Positions 57,266-64,000 of a DNA stretch of 64,000 nt are shown piece by piece; within the stretch, counting starts at the first letter, position 1; each line of letters opens with the position of its first letter. Origin of the DNA: Pseudorhodobacter sp. MZDSW-24AT (GTDB lineage Bacteria > Pseudomonadota > Alphaproteobacteria > Rhodobacterales > Rhodobacteraceae); the NCBI RefSeq assembly GCF_002794355.1, contig NZ_PGOI01000007.1, positions 620,001-684,000 of the forward strand, read 5' to 3'. The translations under genes were made by a program, and so were the position numbers. The notes beneath the pieces are model-generated. The model was not told the origin of the DNA. It ran no database searches and saw only the letters and a program-made list of their open reading frames with translations.

Positions 57266-58096
57266 TCACTTCACCGCGCCGAATGTCAGGCCGCGCACGA
57301 GTTGCTTTTGACTGAACCAGCCAAGGATCAGGATTGGAGCGATGGCCATGGTGCTGGCCGCCGAAAGTTTCGCGTAGAACAGGCCCTCGGGGGAGGAATA
57401 GCTGGCGATGAACTGCGTCAGCGGCGCGGCCTGTGATGTTGTGAGCTGCAGGGTCCAGAACGCCTCGTTCCACGCGAGGATGATGTTCAGGAGCAGGGTG
57501 GAGGCGATGCCCGGCACCGCCATCGGCGTCAGCACATAAAGGATTTCCGACCGCAGGCTTGCGCCGTCCATCCGCGCGGCTTCCAGAATCTCGCCGGGGA
57601 TTTCCTTGAAATAGGTGTAAAGCATCCAGACCACGATCGGCAGGTTGATCAGCGTCAGGACGGCCACAAGCCCGATGCGGCTGTCCAACAGACCGAAATC
57701 GCGGAACAGAAGATACATCGGCACCAGAACGCCCACGGCGGGCATCATCTTGGTCGACAGCATCCACATCAGCAGATCCTTTGTCCGCCGGCCCGGCACA
57801 AAGGCCATGGACCACGCCGCCGGAATGGCAATCGCCAGCGCGATCAGCGTGGAGCCGACCGAGAGGATGACCGAATTCCAGAAATGCCGCCCATAGTTCG
57901 ACCGTTCCTGCACGTCGTGATAGCTTTGCAGCGTCCAGTCGCTGAACAGCACCTGCAGCGGGGTCTTGATCGCATCGCCTTCGGATTTGAACCCAAGGAT
58001 GATGATCCACAGGATCGGGAAGAAGATCAGAAAGCCCATGGTCCAGGCTGCGGCGGTTACAACGGCTTTGCGGGTGTTTGAAACCTTGCGCGCCAT
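57266..58096 (-). CDS. smoG: Polyol ABC transporter permease (second)
   Basis: 276 residues with six predicted membrane helices and the ABC importer EAA loop ([17 protein letters not shown]). It pairs with the other permease to form the transmembrane channel. It starts 1 bp from the end of the first permease gene, as expected for a translationally coupled operon. Confidence 0.9.
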   Translation of the reverse strand: MARKVSNTRKAVVTAAAWTMGFLIFFPILWIIILGFKSEGDAIKTPLQVLFSDWTLQSYHDVQERSNYGRHFWNSVILSVGSTLIALAIAIPAAWSMAFVPGRRTKDLLMWMLSTKMMPAVGVLVPMYLLFRDFGLLDSRIGLVAVLTLINLPIVVWMLYTYFKEIPGEILEAARMDGASLRSEILYVLTPMAVPGIASTLLLNIILAWNEAFWTLQLTTSQAAPLTQFIASYSSPEGLFYAKLSAASTMAIAPILILGWFSQKQLVRGLTFGAVK

Positions 58097-58097
58097 C

Positions 58098-58970
58098 TTA
58101 GGCCTCCAGATTCTTGCCGATCATCCGCATCAGGAAGATCGCAACGATATTGGCCAGAATGACCGCGATGATGCCGCCCGCAGAGCCGCCGCCCACGTCG
58201 TAGTTCAAGAGTGACTGGGCATAGACAAGGTAGGTGAGGTTGGTGGAGGCCGTGCCGGGGCCGCCATTGGTGGTCACCAGAATCTCGGCAAAGACCGACA
58301 GCAGGAAAATCGTCTGGATCAGGATCACCACGGTGATCGACCGGGTCAGATGCGGGACCGTCAGATAGAAGAAGCGCTGAAAGCCATTCGCGCCATCCAT
58401 CTCGGCTGCCTCTTGCTGCTCGCGGTCAAGGCTTTGCAGCGCCGTCAGCAAGATCAGCGTCGCAAAGGGCAACCATTGCCAAGCCACGATGAGGATGATC
58501 GAGGCCAGTGGCGCATGGGACAGGAAATCAAAGGGCGGCAGGCCAAGTGCCTTGGCGATATGGGCGAAGATGCCATTCACCGGGTTCATAAACATGTTCT
58601 TCCAGACCAGCGCCGAAACAGTGGGCATCACGAAGAACGGCGCGATCACCAGCACCCGCACGATGCCTTGGCCCCAGAAGGGCTGATCCATCAGCAGCGC
58701 CAAGAGAATGCCACCCACCACCGTGATGCACAGCACCCCCAGCACGAGGATCAGCGTGTTCGACAGTGCGGCCCAGAACGCAGGCTGGTTCACGAAGTAG
58801 TAGTAATTCTCGAAGCCAACGAATGTCTCCATTCCCGGCATCAACAGGTTGTAGCGCAGCGTGCTGAAATACAGCGTCATTCCCAGTGGCACGATCATCC
58901 ACAGCAACAGCAGGATGACGGCGGGGGAAAGCATCAGGCGCGCAGCAGTCCGGGAATGGGCGGTTGCCAT
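58098..58970 (-). CDS. smoF: Polyol ABC transporter permease (first)
   Basis: 290 residues of the MalF/UgpA-type permease family, with six main helices and the EAA loop (EQQEAAEMDGANGFQRF). I chose the ATG at 58970 (MATAHSRTAA). The 124-bp gap upstream holds two large hairpins that separate it from the substrate-binding protein gene. Confidence 0.9.
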   Translation of the reverse strand: MATAHSRTAARLMLSPAVILLLLWMIVPLGMTLYFSTLRYNLLMPGMETFVGFENYYYFVNQPAFWAALSNTLILVLGVLCITVVGGILLALLMDQPFWGQGIVRVLVIAPFFVMPTVSALVWKNMFMNPVNGIFAHIAKALGLPPFDFLSHAPLASIILIVAWQWLPFATLILLTALQSLDREQQEAAEMDGANGFQRFFYLTVPHLTRSITVVILIQTIFLLSVFAEILVTTNGGPGTASTNLTYLVYAQSLLNYDVGGGSAGGIIAVILANIVAIFLMRMIGKNLEA

Positions 58971-59011
58971 CGGCTTGGTCCTTGATCGGTATGGGGCAGG
59001 GCGGCGCGTGG

Positions 59012-59037
59012 GGTGCCGGGCGCATGGTCCCGGCACC
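59012..59037 (-). repeat. Hairpin in the SBP-permease gap (proximal to smoF)
   Basis: A 9-bp stem GGTGCCGGG/CCCGGCACC with an 8-base loop. With the next hairpin it lies between the binding-protein and permease genes, without a T tract. Such stems often protect upstream mRNA and give more binding protein than permease. Confidence 0.55.
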
Positions 59038-59052
59038 ACAAGACGCGGAGAG

Positions 59053-59082
59053 GTGGCGCCGGACGGAGGCCCCCGGCGCCAC
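59053..59082 (-). repeat. Hairpin in the SBP-permease gap (proximal to smoE)
   Basis: A perfect 10-bp stem GTGGCGCCGG/CCGGCGCCAC with a 10-base loop, 12 bp beyond the binding-protein stop on the minus strand. No T tract follows on that strand. Confidence 0.6.
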
Positions 59083-59094
59083 AGGGAGGACAGG

Positions 59095-60408
59095 TTACTT
59101 GATGTAGCCCGACCGCGTCATTTCGGTGGTCACCAGCGTTTGTGCGGCTGCCAGTGCGTCTTCGGCGCTCATGGTGCCGGCAAGGGCGGCGCTGAACTGC
59201 TGGCCGACAGCGGTGCCAAGGCCTTGGAATTCGGGGATCGCCACGAATTGCACGCCGAGATAGGGCACCGGGTCCACAGTCGGGTTGTTGGGGTCCGCCG
59301 AGTTGATGCTGTCGAGCGTCATCTGCGCGAAGGGCACCTTCTGGTATTCCGGGTTCGCGTAAAGCGACGCACGGGTGCCCGGAGGCACGTTGGCCCAGCC
59401 TTCCTTGGCGGCAACCACTTCCAGATACTCTTTCGACGTGGCCCAAGCGACAAAGGCCTTGGCGGCATCAGCCTTCTGCGTGCCTGCCGGAATGCCCAGC
59501 GACCATGCCCAGAGCCAGTTGCCGCGCTTGCCCTTGCCGGTATCGGGGGCCAGCGCAAAGCCAACCTTGTCGGCCACGGTGGAATCGGCCGGATTGGTCA
59601 CGAAGGAGGCGGCGACGGTGGCATCGATCCACATGCCGCACTTGCCTTGCTGGAACAGCGACAGGTTTTCGTTGAACCCGTTGTTGGCCGCACCGGGCGG
59701 GCCGTATTCGTTCATCATCGCCAGATAATCGGTCAGCGTGGCTTTCCACGCTTCACCGTCGAACTGCGGCTTCCAGTTTTCGTCGAACCAGCGCGCGCCA
59801 TAGCTGTTGGACATGGCGGTGAGGAAGGCCATGTTTTCGCCCCAGCCCGCTTTGCCGCGCAGACAGATGCCGTATTGCTCTTTCGACTTGTCGGTCATCG
59901 CGGCGGCGGCGGCCTTGATGTCATCCCATGTCGGCGCGTCTGGCATCGTCAGGCCGGCGGCTTCCATCAGATCCTTGCGATACATCACCATCGAGGATTC
60001 GCCGTAGAAAGGCGCGGCATAAAGCTCGCCATCCACGGTCAGGCCGCCCCGGATCGCGGGCAGCAGATCGTCGACGTCATATTCGGCGGGCAGATCGTTC
60101 AGGCTGACCAGCCAGCCTTGTTTGCCCCAGATCGGCACTTCGTAGGTGCCGATGGTCAGCACGTCAAACTGCCCGCCTTTGGTGGCGATATCGGTTGTCA
60201 CGCGCTGGCGCAGGACGTTTTCTTCCAGCGTCACCCATTCAACCTTGATGTCGGGGTGTTTGGCATAGAAGTCGTCCATCAGGCCTTGCATGCGGATCAT
60301 GTCGCCGTTGTTCACGGTGGCCACGGTGATGGTGGTCTCGGCCATGGCGGCACCCGCCAAGGTCAGCGAAACCGTCGCGCCAAGCAGCGCGCGGAGCGTC
60401 AGTGTCAT
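59095..60408 (-). CDS. smoE: Polyol ABC transporter substrate-binding protein
   Basis: 437 residues, signal peptide cleaving near AMAE, then a MalE-like periplasmic-binding fold (TITVATVNNGDMIRMQGLMDD). It captures the polyol for the permeases. The ATG at 60408 has GGAGGA upstream. First gene of the transport operon; 105 bp separate it from the regulator, on the same strand. The SmoE family of Rhodobacter binds sorbitol and mannitol; the exact ligand here is inferred. Confidence 0.9.
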   Translation of the reverse strand: MTLTLRALLGATVSLTLAGAAMAETTITVATVNNGDMIRMQGLMDDFYAKHPDIKVEWVTLEENVLRQRVTTDIATKGGQFDVLTIGTYEVPIWGKQGWLVSLNDLPAEYDVDDLLPAIRGGLTVDGELYAAPFYGESSMVMYRKDLMEAAGLTMPDAPTWDDIKAAAAAMTDKSKEQYGICLRGKAGWGENMAFLTAMSNSYGARWFDENWKPQFDGEAWKATLTDYLAMMNEYGPPGAANNGFNENLSLFQQGKCGMWIDATVAASFVTNPADSTVADKVGFALAPDTGKGKRGNWLWAWSLGIPAGTQKADAAKAFVAWATSKEYLEVVAAKEGWANVPPGTRASLYANPEYQKVPFAQMTLDSINSADPNNPTVDPVPYLGVQFVAIPEFQGLGTAVGQQFSAALAGTMSAEDALAAAQTLVTTEMTRSGYIK

Positions 60409-60513
60409 GGTATCCTCCCTATCAGCGAATGAGCAAATCATCGCTTGATGGGCAATTACTCACACCAGCCCCCGGTGCGTCAAGCCCCTTCCTTCGCCGC
60501 AATTGCAAAGGAA

Positions 60514-61467
60514 CTAAAGCGCCAGAACGGCGCGCGCGGTCAGCTCATCGGTGATCAGGCCATTGATGATGCGGGCTTTCAGCGCCGCCGCGATGGGCGC
60601 GGCCTTGGATGCGCCCGCAGCAATGCCCACCGCAGGGCGTGCAAGTTTTGGCTCCACCCGCACGCCTCCGGTGCGGGTATTGGTGCCCACATCCAGATAA
60701 TGGCCGTTCGAATCAAACACCCAACCGGCCACTTCGCCCACGGCCCCGGCGGCGCGCATCTGGTCAAGCTCGCTGCGCGTCACGAATCCGTCGGCCAGCA
60801 GCGGGGCATCGTCGGACATCTGGCCCACACCCACGAACACCACATCGGCGGTGCGCGCCAGATCGGCCACCCGCCGCACCGGGGCCAAAGCGTGAAAGGC
60901 GTCCCGCTCGGCCCCGGTGGGCGAAATCACGGGCACCAGCATCGGATAATGCGGCGCCCGCACCTTGTCGGACACCCGCATGATGACATCGAAAAAGCTG
61001 GCCGACCCATCCGGGGCGATGTTCCCGATCAAGGACACCAGCCGATGCTGCGGCGCTTCGACCGGGGCCATGGCATCCACCATCCCCCGCATCGCCCGCC
61101 CGGTTCCCAGCGCAATCGTCAGCGGATCTGTCTGCCGCAGCACGCGCTCCAGCTCGGCGGCGGCGGCGGGCGCGATGGACAGCACCGGATCGGCTCCGCC
61201 CAGCGAAGGCGATACCCGGCAGCGCCCCAGACCATAGCGGTCACGCAGCGCCGATTCCAGATCAAGGCACGCCCCGATCCGATGGTTCAGCCGGACATGG
61301 ATCAGTCCGTCGGCCATCGCTTTCGCCACGAGGCGCTGGGCCCGCTGTCGGCTCACCCCCAGTTCGGCGGCGATCTGGTCCTGCGTCATGCCAGCCACGT
61401 AATACAGCCAGCCGGCGCGGGCGGCATCATCTTGCGGGGTGGGGTCGTTGGTGTCGATCCGGCTCAT
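60514..61467 (-). CDS. SorC-family transcriptional regulator of the polyol locus
   Basis: 317 residues. An N-terminal helix-turn-helix (GMTQDQIAAELGVSRQRAQRLV) is followed by a SorC-type sugar-binding domain (IALGTGRAMRGMV, then GGVRVEPKL and the end ELTARAVL). These regulators respond to sugar phosphates or polyols and control the neighbouring operon. The ATG at 61467 overlaps the stop of the upstream HAD gene (ATGA), so they are cotranscribed. It is upstream of the ABC operon. Confidence 0.88.
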   Translation of the reverse strand: MSRIDTNDPTPQDDAARAGWLYYVAGMTQDQIAAELGVSRQRAQRLVAKAMADGLIHVRLNHRIGACLDLESALRDRYGLGRCRVSPSLGGADPVLSIAPAAAAELERVLRQTDPLTIALGTGRAMRGMVDAMAPVEAPQHRLVSLIGNIAPDGSASFFDVIMRVSDKVRAPHYPMLVPVISPTGAERDAFHALAPVRRVADLARTADVVFVGVGQMSDDAPLLADGFVTRSELDQMRAAGAVGEVAGWVFDSNGHYLDVGTNTRTGGVRVEPKLARPAVGIAAGASKAAPIAAALKARIINGLITDELTARAVLAL

Positions 61468-62135
61468 GCCTGCCTCATGGCGTCGGGGGCCAGCCGAGCA
61501 AACTCTGCAAATGACCCAAAGCGCAAGTCCGGGCGGGCTTCTGTCGCCGCTTCGAGCGTCAGTCCGGCCATATGGCTGCCTCCGGTGAATTGCCAGACGG
61601 TCATCCCGGCTGCGCGCGCGGCGGCCACCCCGGTGAGGCTGTCTTCGATCACCAGACAGGCTTCGGGTGCAAAGCCCATCTGGCTGGCGGCGAAGAGGAA
61701 CAGATCGGGCGCAGGCTTGCCGCGCGCGACTTGGCTTGCGGTAAAGACGCGGTCGCCCAGCTTTTCCCACAAGCCCACCAGCCGCAACGACATTTCCGCG
61801 CGGCGTGGGCTGGAAGAGGTCGCCACGCAGCATGGCACCGCAAGCGCATCAATCACCTCGCGCACATGCGGCATGATCTTCAACCCCGCGCGAAAGCCTT
61901 CCAGCAGGCGGTTGCGGTAATCGTCTTCAAAGCTGGGTGGCAGGTCCAAGCCGAATTCTGCCCGGATCTGCGCCATCACCACCGGGTAGCTGCGGCCCAG
62001 AAAGTGCCGGGCGACATAGGGCAGATCAATCTGCACCCCGCGCTCGGCCAGGGCTTCAATCAACATGCGCGCGCTGATGATCTCGCTGTCGATCAGCACG
62101 CCATCACAATCAAAGATCACACAGGCGCGGCCCAT
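61464..62135 (-). CDS. HAD-superfamily phosphatase (beta-phosphoglucomutase-like)
   Basis: 223 residues. Motif I FDCDGVLIDSE, motif II ATSSSPRR, motif III Lys in RGKPAPDLFL, and motif IV VIEDSLTGV are all present. The substrate is not evident; in Rhodobacter-type polyol operons such HAD proteins accompany the transporter, so a sugar- or polyol-phosphate substrate is plausible. Starts 7 bp after ptsN and overlaps the regulator start. Confidence 0.85.
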   Translation of the reverse strand: MGRACVIFDCDGVLIDSEIISARMLIEALAERGVQIDLPYVARHFLGRSYPVVMAQIRAEFGLDLPPSFEDDYRNRLLEGFRAGLKIMPHVREVIDALAVPCCVATSSSPRRAEMSLRLVGLWEKLGDRVFTASQVARGKPAPDLFLFAASQMGFAPEACLVIEDSLTGVAAARAAGMTVWQFTGGSHMAGLTLEAATEARPDLRFGSFAEFARLAPDAMRQA

Positions 62136-62142
62136 GCGGCCG

Positions 62143-62607
62143 TCAGGCCGCTTGCGGCGTGCGGGATTCGGTCAGGATGGCGTGCAGCTTGGCCGGGTCC
62201 GTATTGGCCCGCAGCTTGGCCACCACATTCTGGTCGCGCATGGTGCGGCTGACCAGCGCCAGCGCCTTCAGATGGTCCACCCCGGAATCCTTTGGCGCGA
62301 ACAGGCCAAAGATCAGATCCACCGGCTGGCGGTCCACGCTGTCATAGTCCAGCGGTTTTTCGAGCCGGATGAACACGCCCACGATACGGTCAAGATCTTC
62401 CAGACGCGCATGGGGCAGGGCGATGCCATGGCCCACACCTGTGGGGCCAAGGCTTTCGCGTTCTTGCAAGCCGTCCACGGCAATGGCCGCCGTCAGCCCG
62501 TAGCATCCGGCCACCATCTCTCCCAATTCCTGAAAGAGACGTTTCTTGCTGGTGATCTGCCCGACGACGCGAACGGCGCCGGGCGTAAGAAGCTTTGCTA
62601 AATCCAT
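62143..62607 (-). CDS. ptsN: Nitrogen-PTS EIIA protein
   Basis: 154 residues. The phosphorylatable histidine lies in GHGIALPHARL, and LGPTGVG precedes it as in EIIANtr. These proteins regulate carbon, nitrogen and potassium metabolism, with no sugar transport of their own. It follows hpf by 36 bp in the usual lptB-hpf-ptsN order. The polyol genes directly downstream are less usual. Confidence 0.92.
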   Translation of the reverse strand: MDLAKLLTPGAVRVVGQITSKKRLFQELGEMVAGCYGLTAAIAVDGLQERESLGPTGVGHGIALPHARLEDLDRIVGVFIRLEKPLDYDSVDRQPVDLIFGLFAPKDSGVDHLKALALVSRTMRDQNVVAKLRANTDPAKLHAILTESRTPQAA

Positions 62608-62643
62608 GGACGGTCGTGTTCCTGAACAGCCAACCGGCTGCCC

Positions 62644-63219
62644 CTATTTGCTGTTGCGCGGGTCGATCCAGCCTATGTTGCCGTCATCCCGGCGATAGAC
62701 CACATTCACCCCGCCATGCCCTTCATTGCGGAACACAAGCATCCGGTTGCCATTCAACTCCAGCTGCATCACGGCTTCGCCGACGGTGATAGACGGAATC
62801 TTCGTCTCCATCTCGGCGATCACGATGGGCTGGAGGCTGTCTGGCTCCACATCCTCGGCGTCCTCGGTTGGGGCGAGGATATAAGAGGATGCGCCGTCGA
62901 ATTCAACAGGTGACGTTCGGGCAGAATGGTGGTTGCGGATGCGACGTTTGTAGCGACGCAGCTGCTTGTCCATCTTTTCGCGGCAGGATTCGAAAGCAGC
63001 GTAGATTTCAGTGGCGTGGCCTTTGGCCTGCGCGGTCAGTCCGGTGGAAAGATGGATCACGGTTTCGCACACATATTCATGTGCAACCCGGGAAAAGACG
63101 ATGACGGCCTCGGTCGGGCGCTGGGCGTATTTCTCGACCACTTCGCCAAGTTCGGCCTTCACATGGGTTTGCAGGGCTTCTCCGATGTCGATCTGTTTTC
63201 CACTGATCTGATAGCGCAT
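62644..63219 (-). CDS. hpf: Ribosome hibernation-promoting factor (long form)
   Basis: 191 residues. The N-terminal RaiA-like domain (ISGKQIDIGEALQTHV to KRRI) is joined to a C-terminal domain (ILAPTEDAEDVEPDS to the end) characteristic of long HPF, which dimerises ribosomes into inactive 100S particles. The ATG at 63219 has GGAGGAGAC upstream. The long form, without separate RMF, is usual in alphaproteobacteria. Confidence 0.92.
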   Translation of the reverse strand: MRYQISGKQIDIGEALQTHVKAELGEVVEKYAQRPTEAVIVFSRVAHEYVCETVIHLSTGLTAQAKGHATEIYAAFESCREKMDKQLRRYKRRIRNHHSARTSPVEFDGASSYILAPTEDAEDVEPDSLQPIVIAEMETKIPSITVGEAVMQLELNGNRMLVFRNEGHGGVNVVYRRDDGNIGWIDPRNSK

Positions 63220-63248
63220 GATGTCTCCTCCGCGCGGCTTCTTGCTCT

Positions 63249-63272
63249 GGCCCCGGGCAATGCGCCCGGGCC
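63249..63272 (-). repeat. Hairpin between lptB and hpf (hpf side)
   Basis: A 7-bp GC stem CCCGGGC/GCCCGGG extended by two more pairs past a one-base mismatch, located 30 bp upstream of the hpf start. No T tract on the transcribed strand. It may mark an mRNA end or a control element of hpf. Confidence 0.4.
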
Positions 63273-63449
63273 CAAAGGTCTTCTCTCTTTGACATGGGGA
63301 CCGATGGCGCATCTGCAAGGTGGCGGGGCCGGAAGGCGGCCGCGGGGCAGGTCTTGCACATGGCAGGGTCTTGCTCGCATCCTTGGCATTTGGCGACAGG
63401 GATGCCCGGCTTGTCAACCGAATCGTCGCGCGAATGTCATCGGGCTGTG

Positions 63450-63477
63450 ATCCGGCTTTGGCCGTGCAAAGCCGGAT
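63450..63477 (-). terminator. Inverted repeat just downstream of lptB
   Basis: A perfect 11-bp stem ATCCGGCTTTG/CAAAGCCGGAT with loop GCCGTG, 16 bp beyond the lptB stop. No T tract, so it may be a partial terminator or an RNA-stabilising hairpin. The 273-bp region between lptB and hpf has no gene, although rpoN occurs there in some bacteria. Confidence 0.4.
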
Positions 63478-63492
63478 TCCCGCCGGGCCGGA

Positions 63493-64000
63493 TCAGGAAA
63501 TGCGGAAGTTCTGGCCCAGATAGACCCGGCGCACGGTTTCATCGCGCACCACCTCATCGGTTGTGCCGCTCATGAGCACGTGGCCGTCGTGCAGAATATA
63601 GGCGCGGTCCACGATATCCAGCGTCTCGCGCACGTTGTGGTCGGTGATGAGCACGCCAATCCCGCGCGACTTGAGATCGTGCACCAAGCCGCGGATTTCC
63701 CCCACCGCGATCGGGTCCACGCCCGCAAAGGGCTCGTCCAGCAGCAGATACTTGGGGTTTGCCGCCAGACAGCGCGCAATCTCTACCCGTCGCCGTTCGC
63801 CGCCCGAAAGCGCCAGCGCAGGGGCGCGGCGCAAATGGGTGATCGAGAATTCCGACAGCAGTTCTTCCAGCCGTTCACGCTGTTTGTGGCGGTCCAGATC
63901 GGTGATCTCGAGCACGGCCAGAATGTTGTCTTCGACGGAGAGGCCGCGAAAGATGCTGACCTCTTGCGGCAGGTAGCCAATGCCTAGCCGCGCGCGGCGA
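63493..64000 (-). CDS. lptB: LPS-export ABC transporter ATP-binding protein LptB (3' part)
   Basis: The last 168 codons are in the window; the start is beyond the right edge. Visible are the Q-loop GYLPQEVSIFRGLSVEDN, signature ALSGGERRRVEIAR, Walker B YLLLDEPFAGVDP and the H-loop ITDHNVRETL. LptB energises LPS extraction from the inner membrane with LptFGC. Its place before hpf and ptsN is the standard proteobacterial order. Confidence 0.9.
   Translation of the reverse strand, partial: RRARLGIGYLPQEVSIFRGLSVEDNILAVLEITDLDRHKQRERLEELLSEFSITHLRRAPALALSGGERRRVEIARCLAANPKYLLLDEPFAGVDPIAVGEIRGLVHDLKSRGIGVLITDHNVRETLDIVDRAYILHDGHVLMSGTTDEVVRDETVRRVYLGQNFRIS

Noticed and set aside
63220-63492. rpoN or other small gene between lptB and hpf
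   Set aside because: The gap is only 273 bp, with no open frame of convincing sequence; only hairpins are seen.

Overview
The window looks like chromosomal DNA of an alphaproteobacterium of the order Rhodobacterales (Rhodobacter/Paracoccus/Roseobacter relatives). The grounds are its GC-rich composition, a polyol ABC transporter locus ordered as in Rhodobacter (SmoE-F-G-K-S, MtlK), a bacterial voltage-gated sodium channel of the type known from that group, rimP-nusA-ylxR-infB, dnaK-dnaJ, and lptB-hpf-ptsN. This is inferred from gene content; no 16S gene is present. I saw no tRNA, rRNA, CRISPR, insertion sequence or prophage gene. Genes are densely packed, often with 4-nt start/stop overlaps (ATGA, GTGA, TTGA) and with many GTG and TTG starts.

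Layout. 1-4.6 kb: respiratory genes, namely the end of a membrane protein gene, a CopD-like membrane protein, a DUF2231 membrane protein, cytochrome c oxidase subunit II (whose 5' end appears frameshifted), a subunit I+III fusion and a small membrane protein. 4.6-16 kb: ilvA, an Hpt protein facing a REC-PP2C phosphatase, NUDIX hydrolases, hslO, a CCA-adding-type enzyme, a coupled pair of ABC exporters and an RNA methyltransferase. 15.9-22.6 kb: a NaVBac-type channel, two L,D-transpeptidases around a CAP-domain lipoprotein, a 59-aa exported peptide, hemH, a methyltransferase, comF, grxC and marR. 22.6-25.3 kb: a sugar transferase and a membrane nucleotide-sugar dehydratase. 25.7-31.2 kb: the rimP-nusA-ylxR-infB operon behind a long leader ending in a terminator-like hairpin. 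31.2-45.2 kb: argJ-mutT, a parvulin, secA, a periplasmic protein, a PstS/OmpA fusion, radC, dnaJ/dnaK and an eRF1-like (baeRF) protein.

45.3-54.1 kb is the most accessory-looking stretch. An ABC-2 polysaccharide export permease without its ATPase faces cysQ, galU, two paralogous GT2-like glycosyltransferases, a GT14/DUF5927 protein and a protein that seems to hold two sulfotransferase-like domains. Together these suggest synthesis of a sulfated surface polysaccharide, with CysQ removing the PAP by-product of sulfation. 54.0-62.1 kb is a complete polyol (sorbitol/mannitol) uptake and oxidation locus with a SorC-type regulator and a HAD phosphatase. It abuts ptsN with a 7-nt gap, next to hpf and the 3' part of lptB.

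Possible regulatory signals include RpoH-like promoters before hslO and dnaK, intrinsic terminators after the 59-aa gene/hemH, infB and dnaJ, and strong hairpins inside the polyol operon and between dnaK and dnaJ. The best candidates for something new are the 59-aa peptide, the two-domain sulfotransferase and its locus, the coxII frameshift, the ArgJ N-terminal extension and the baeRF gene beside dnaK.
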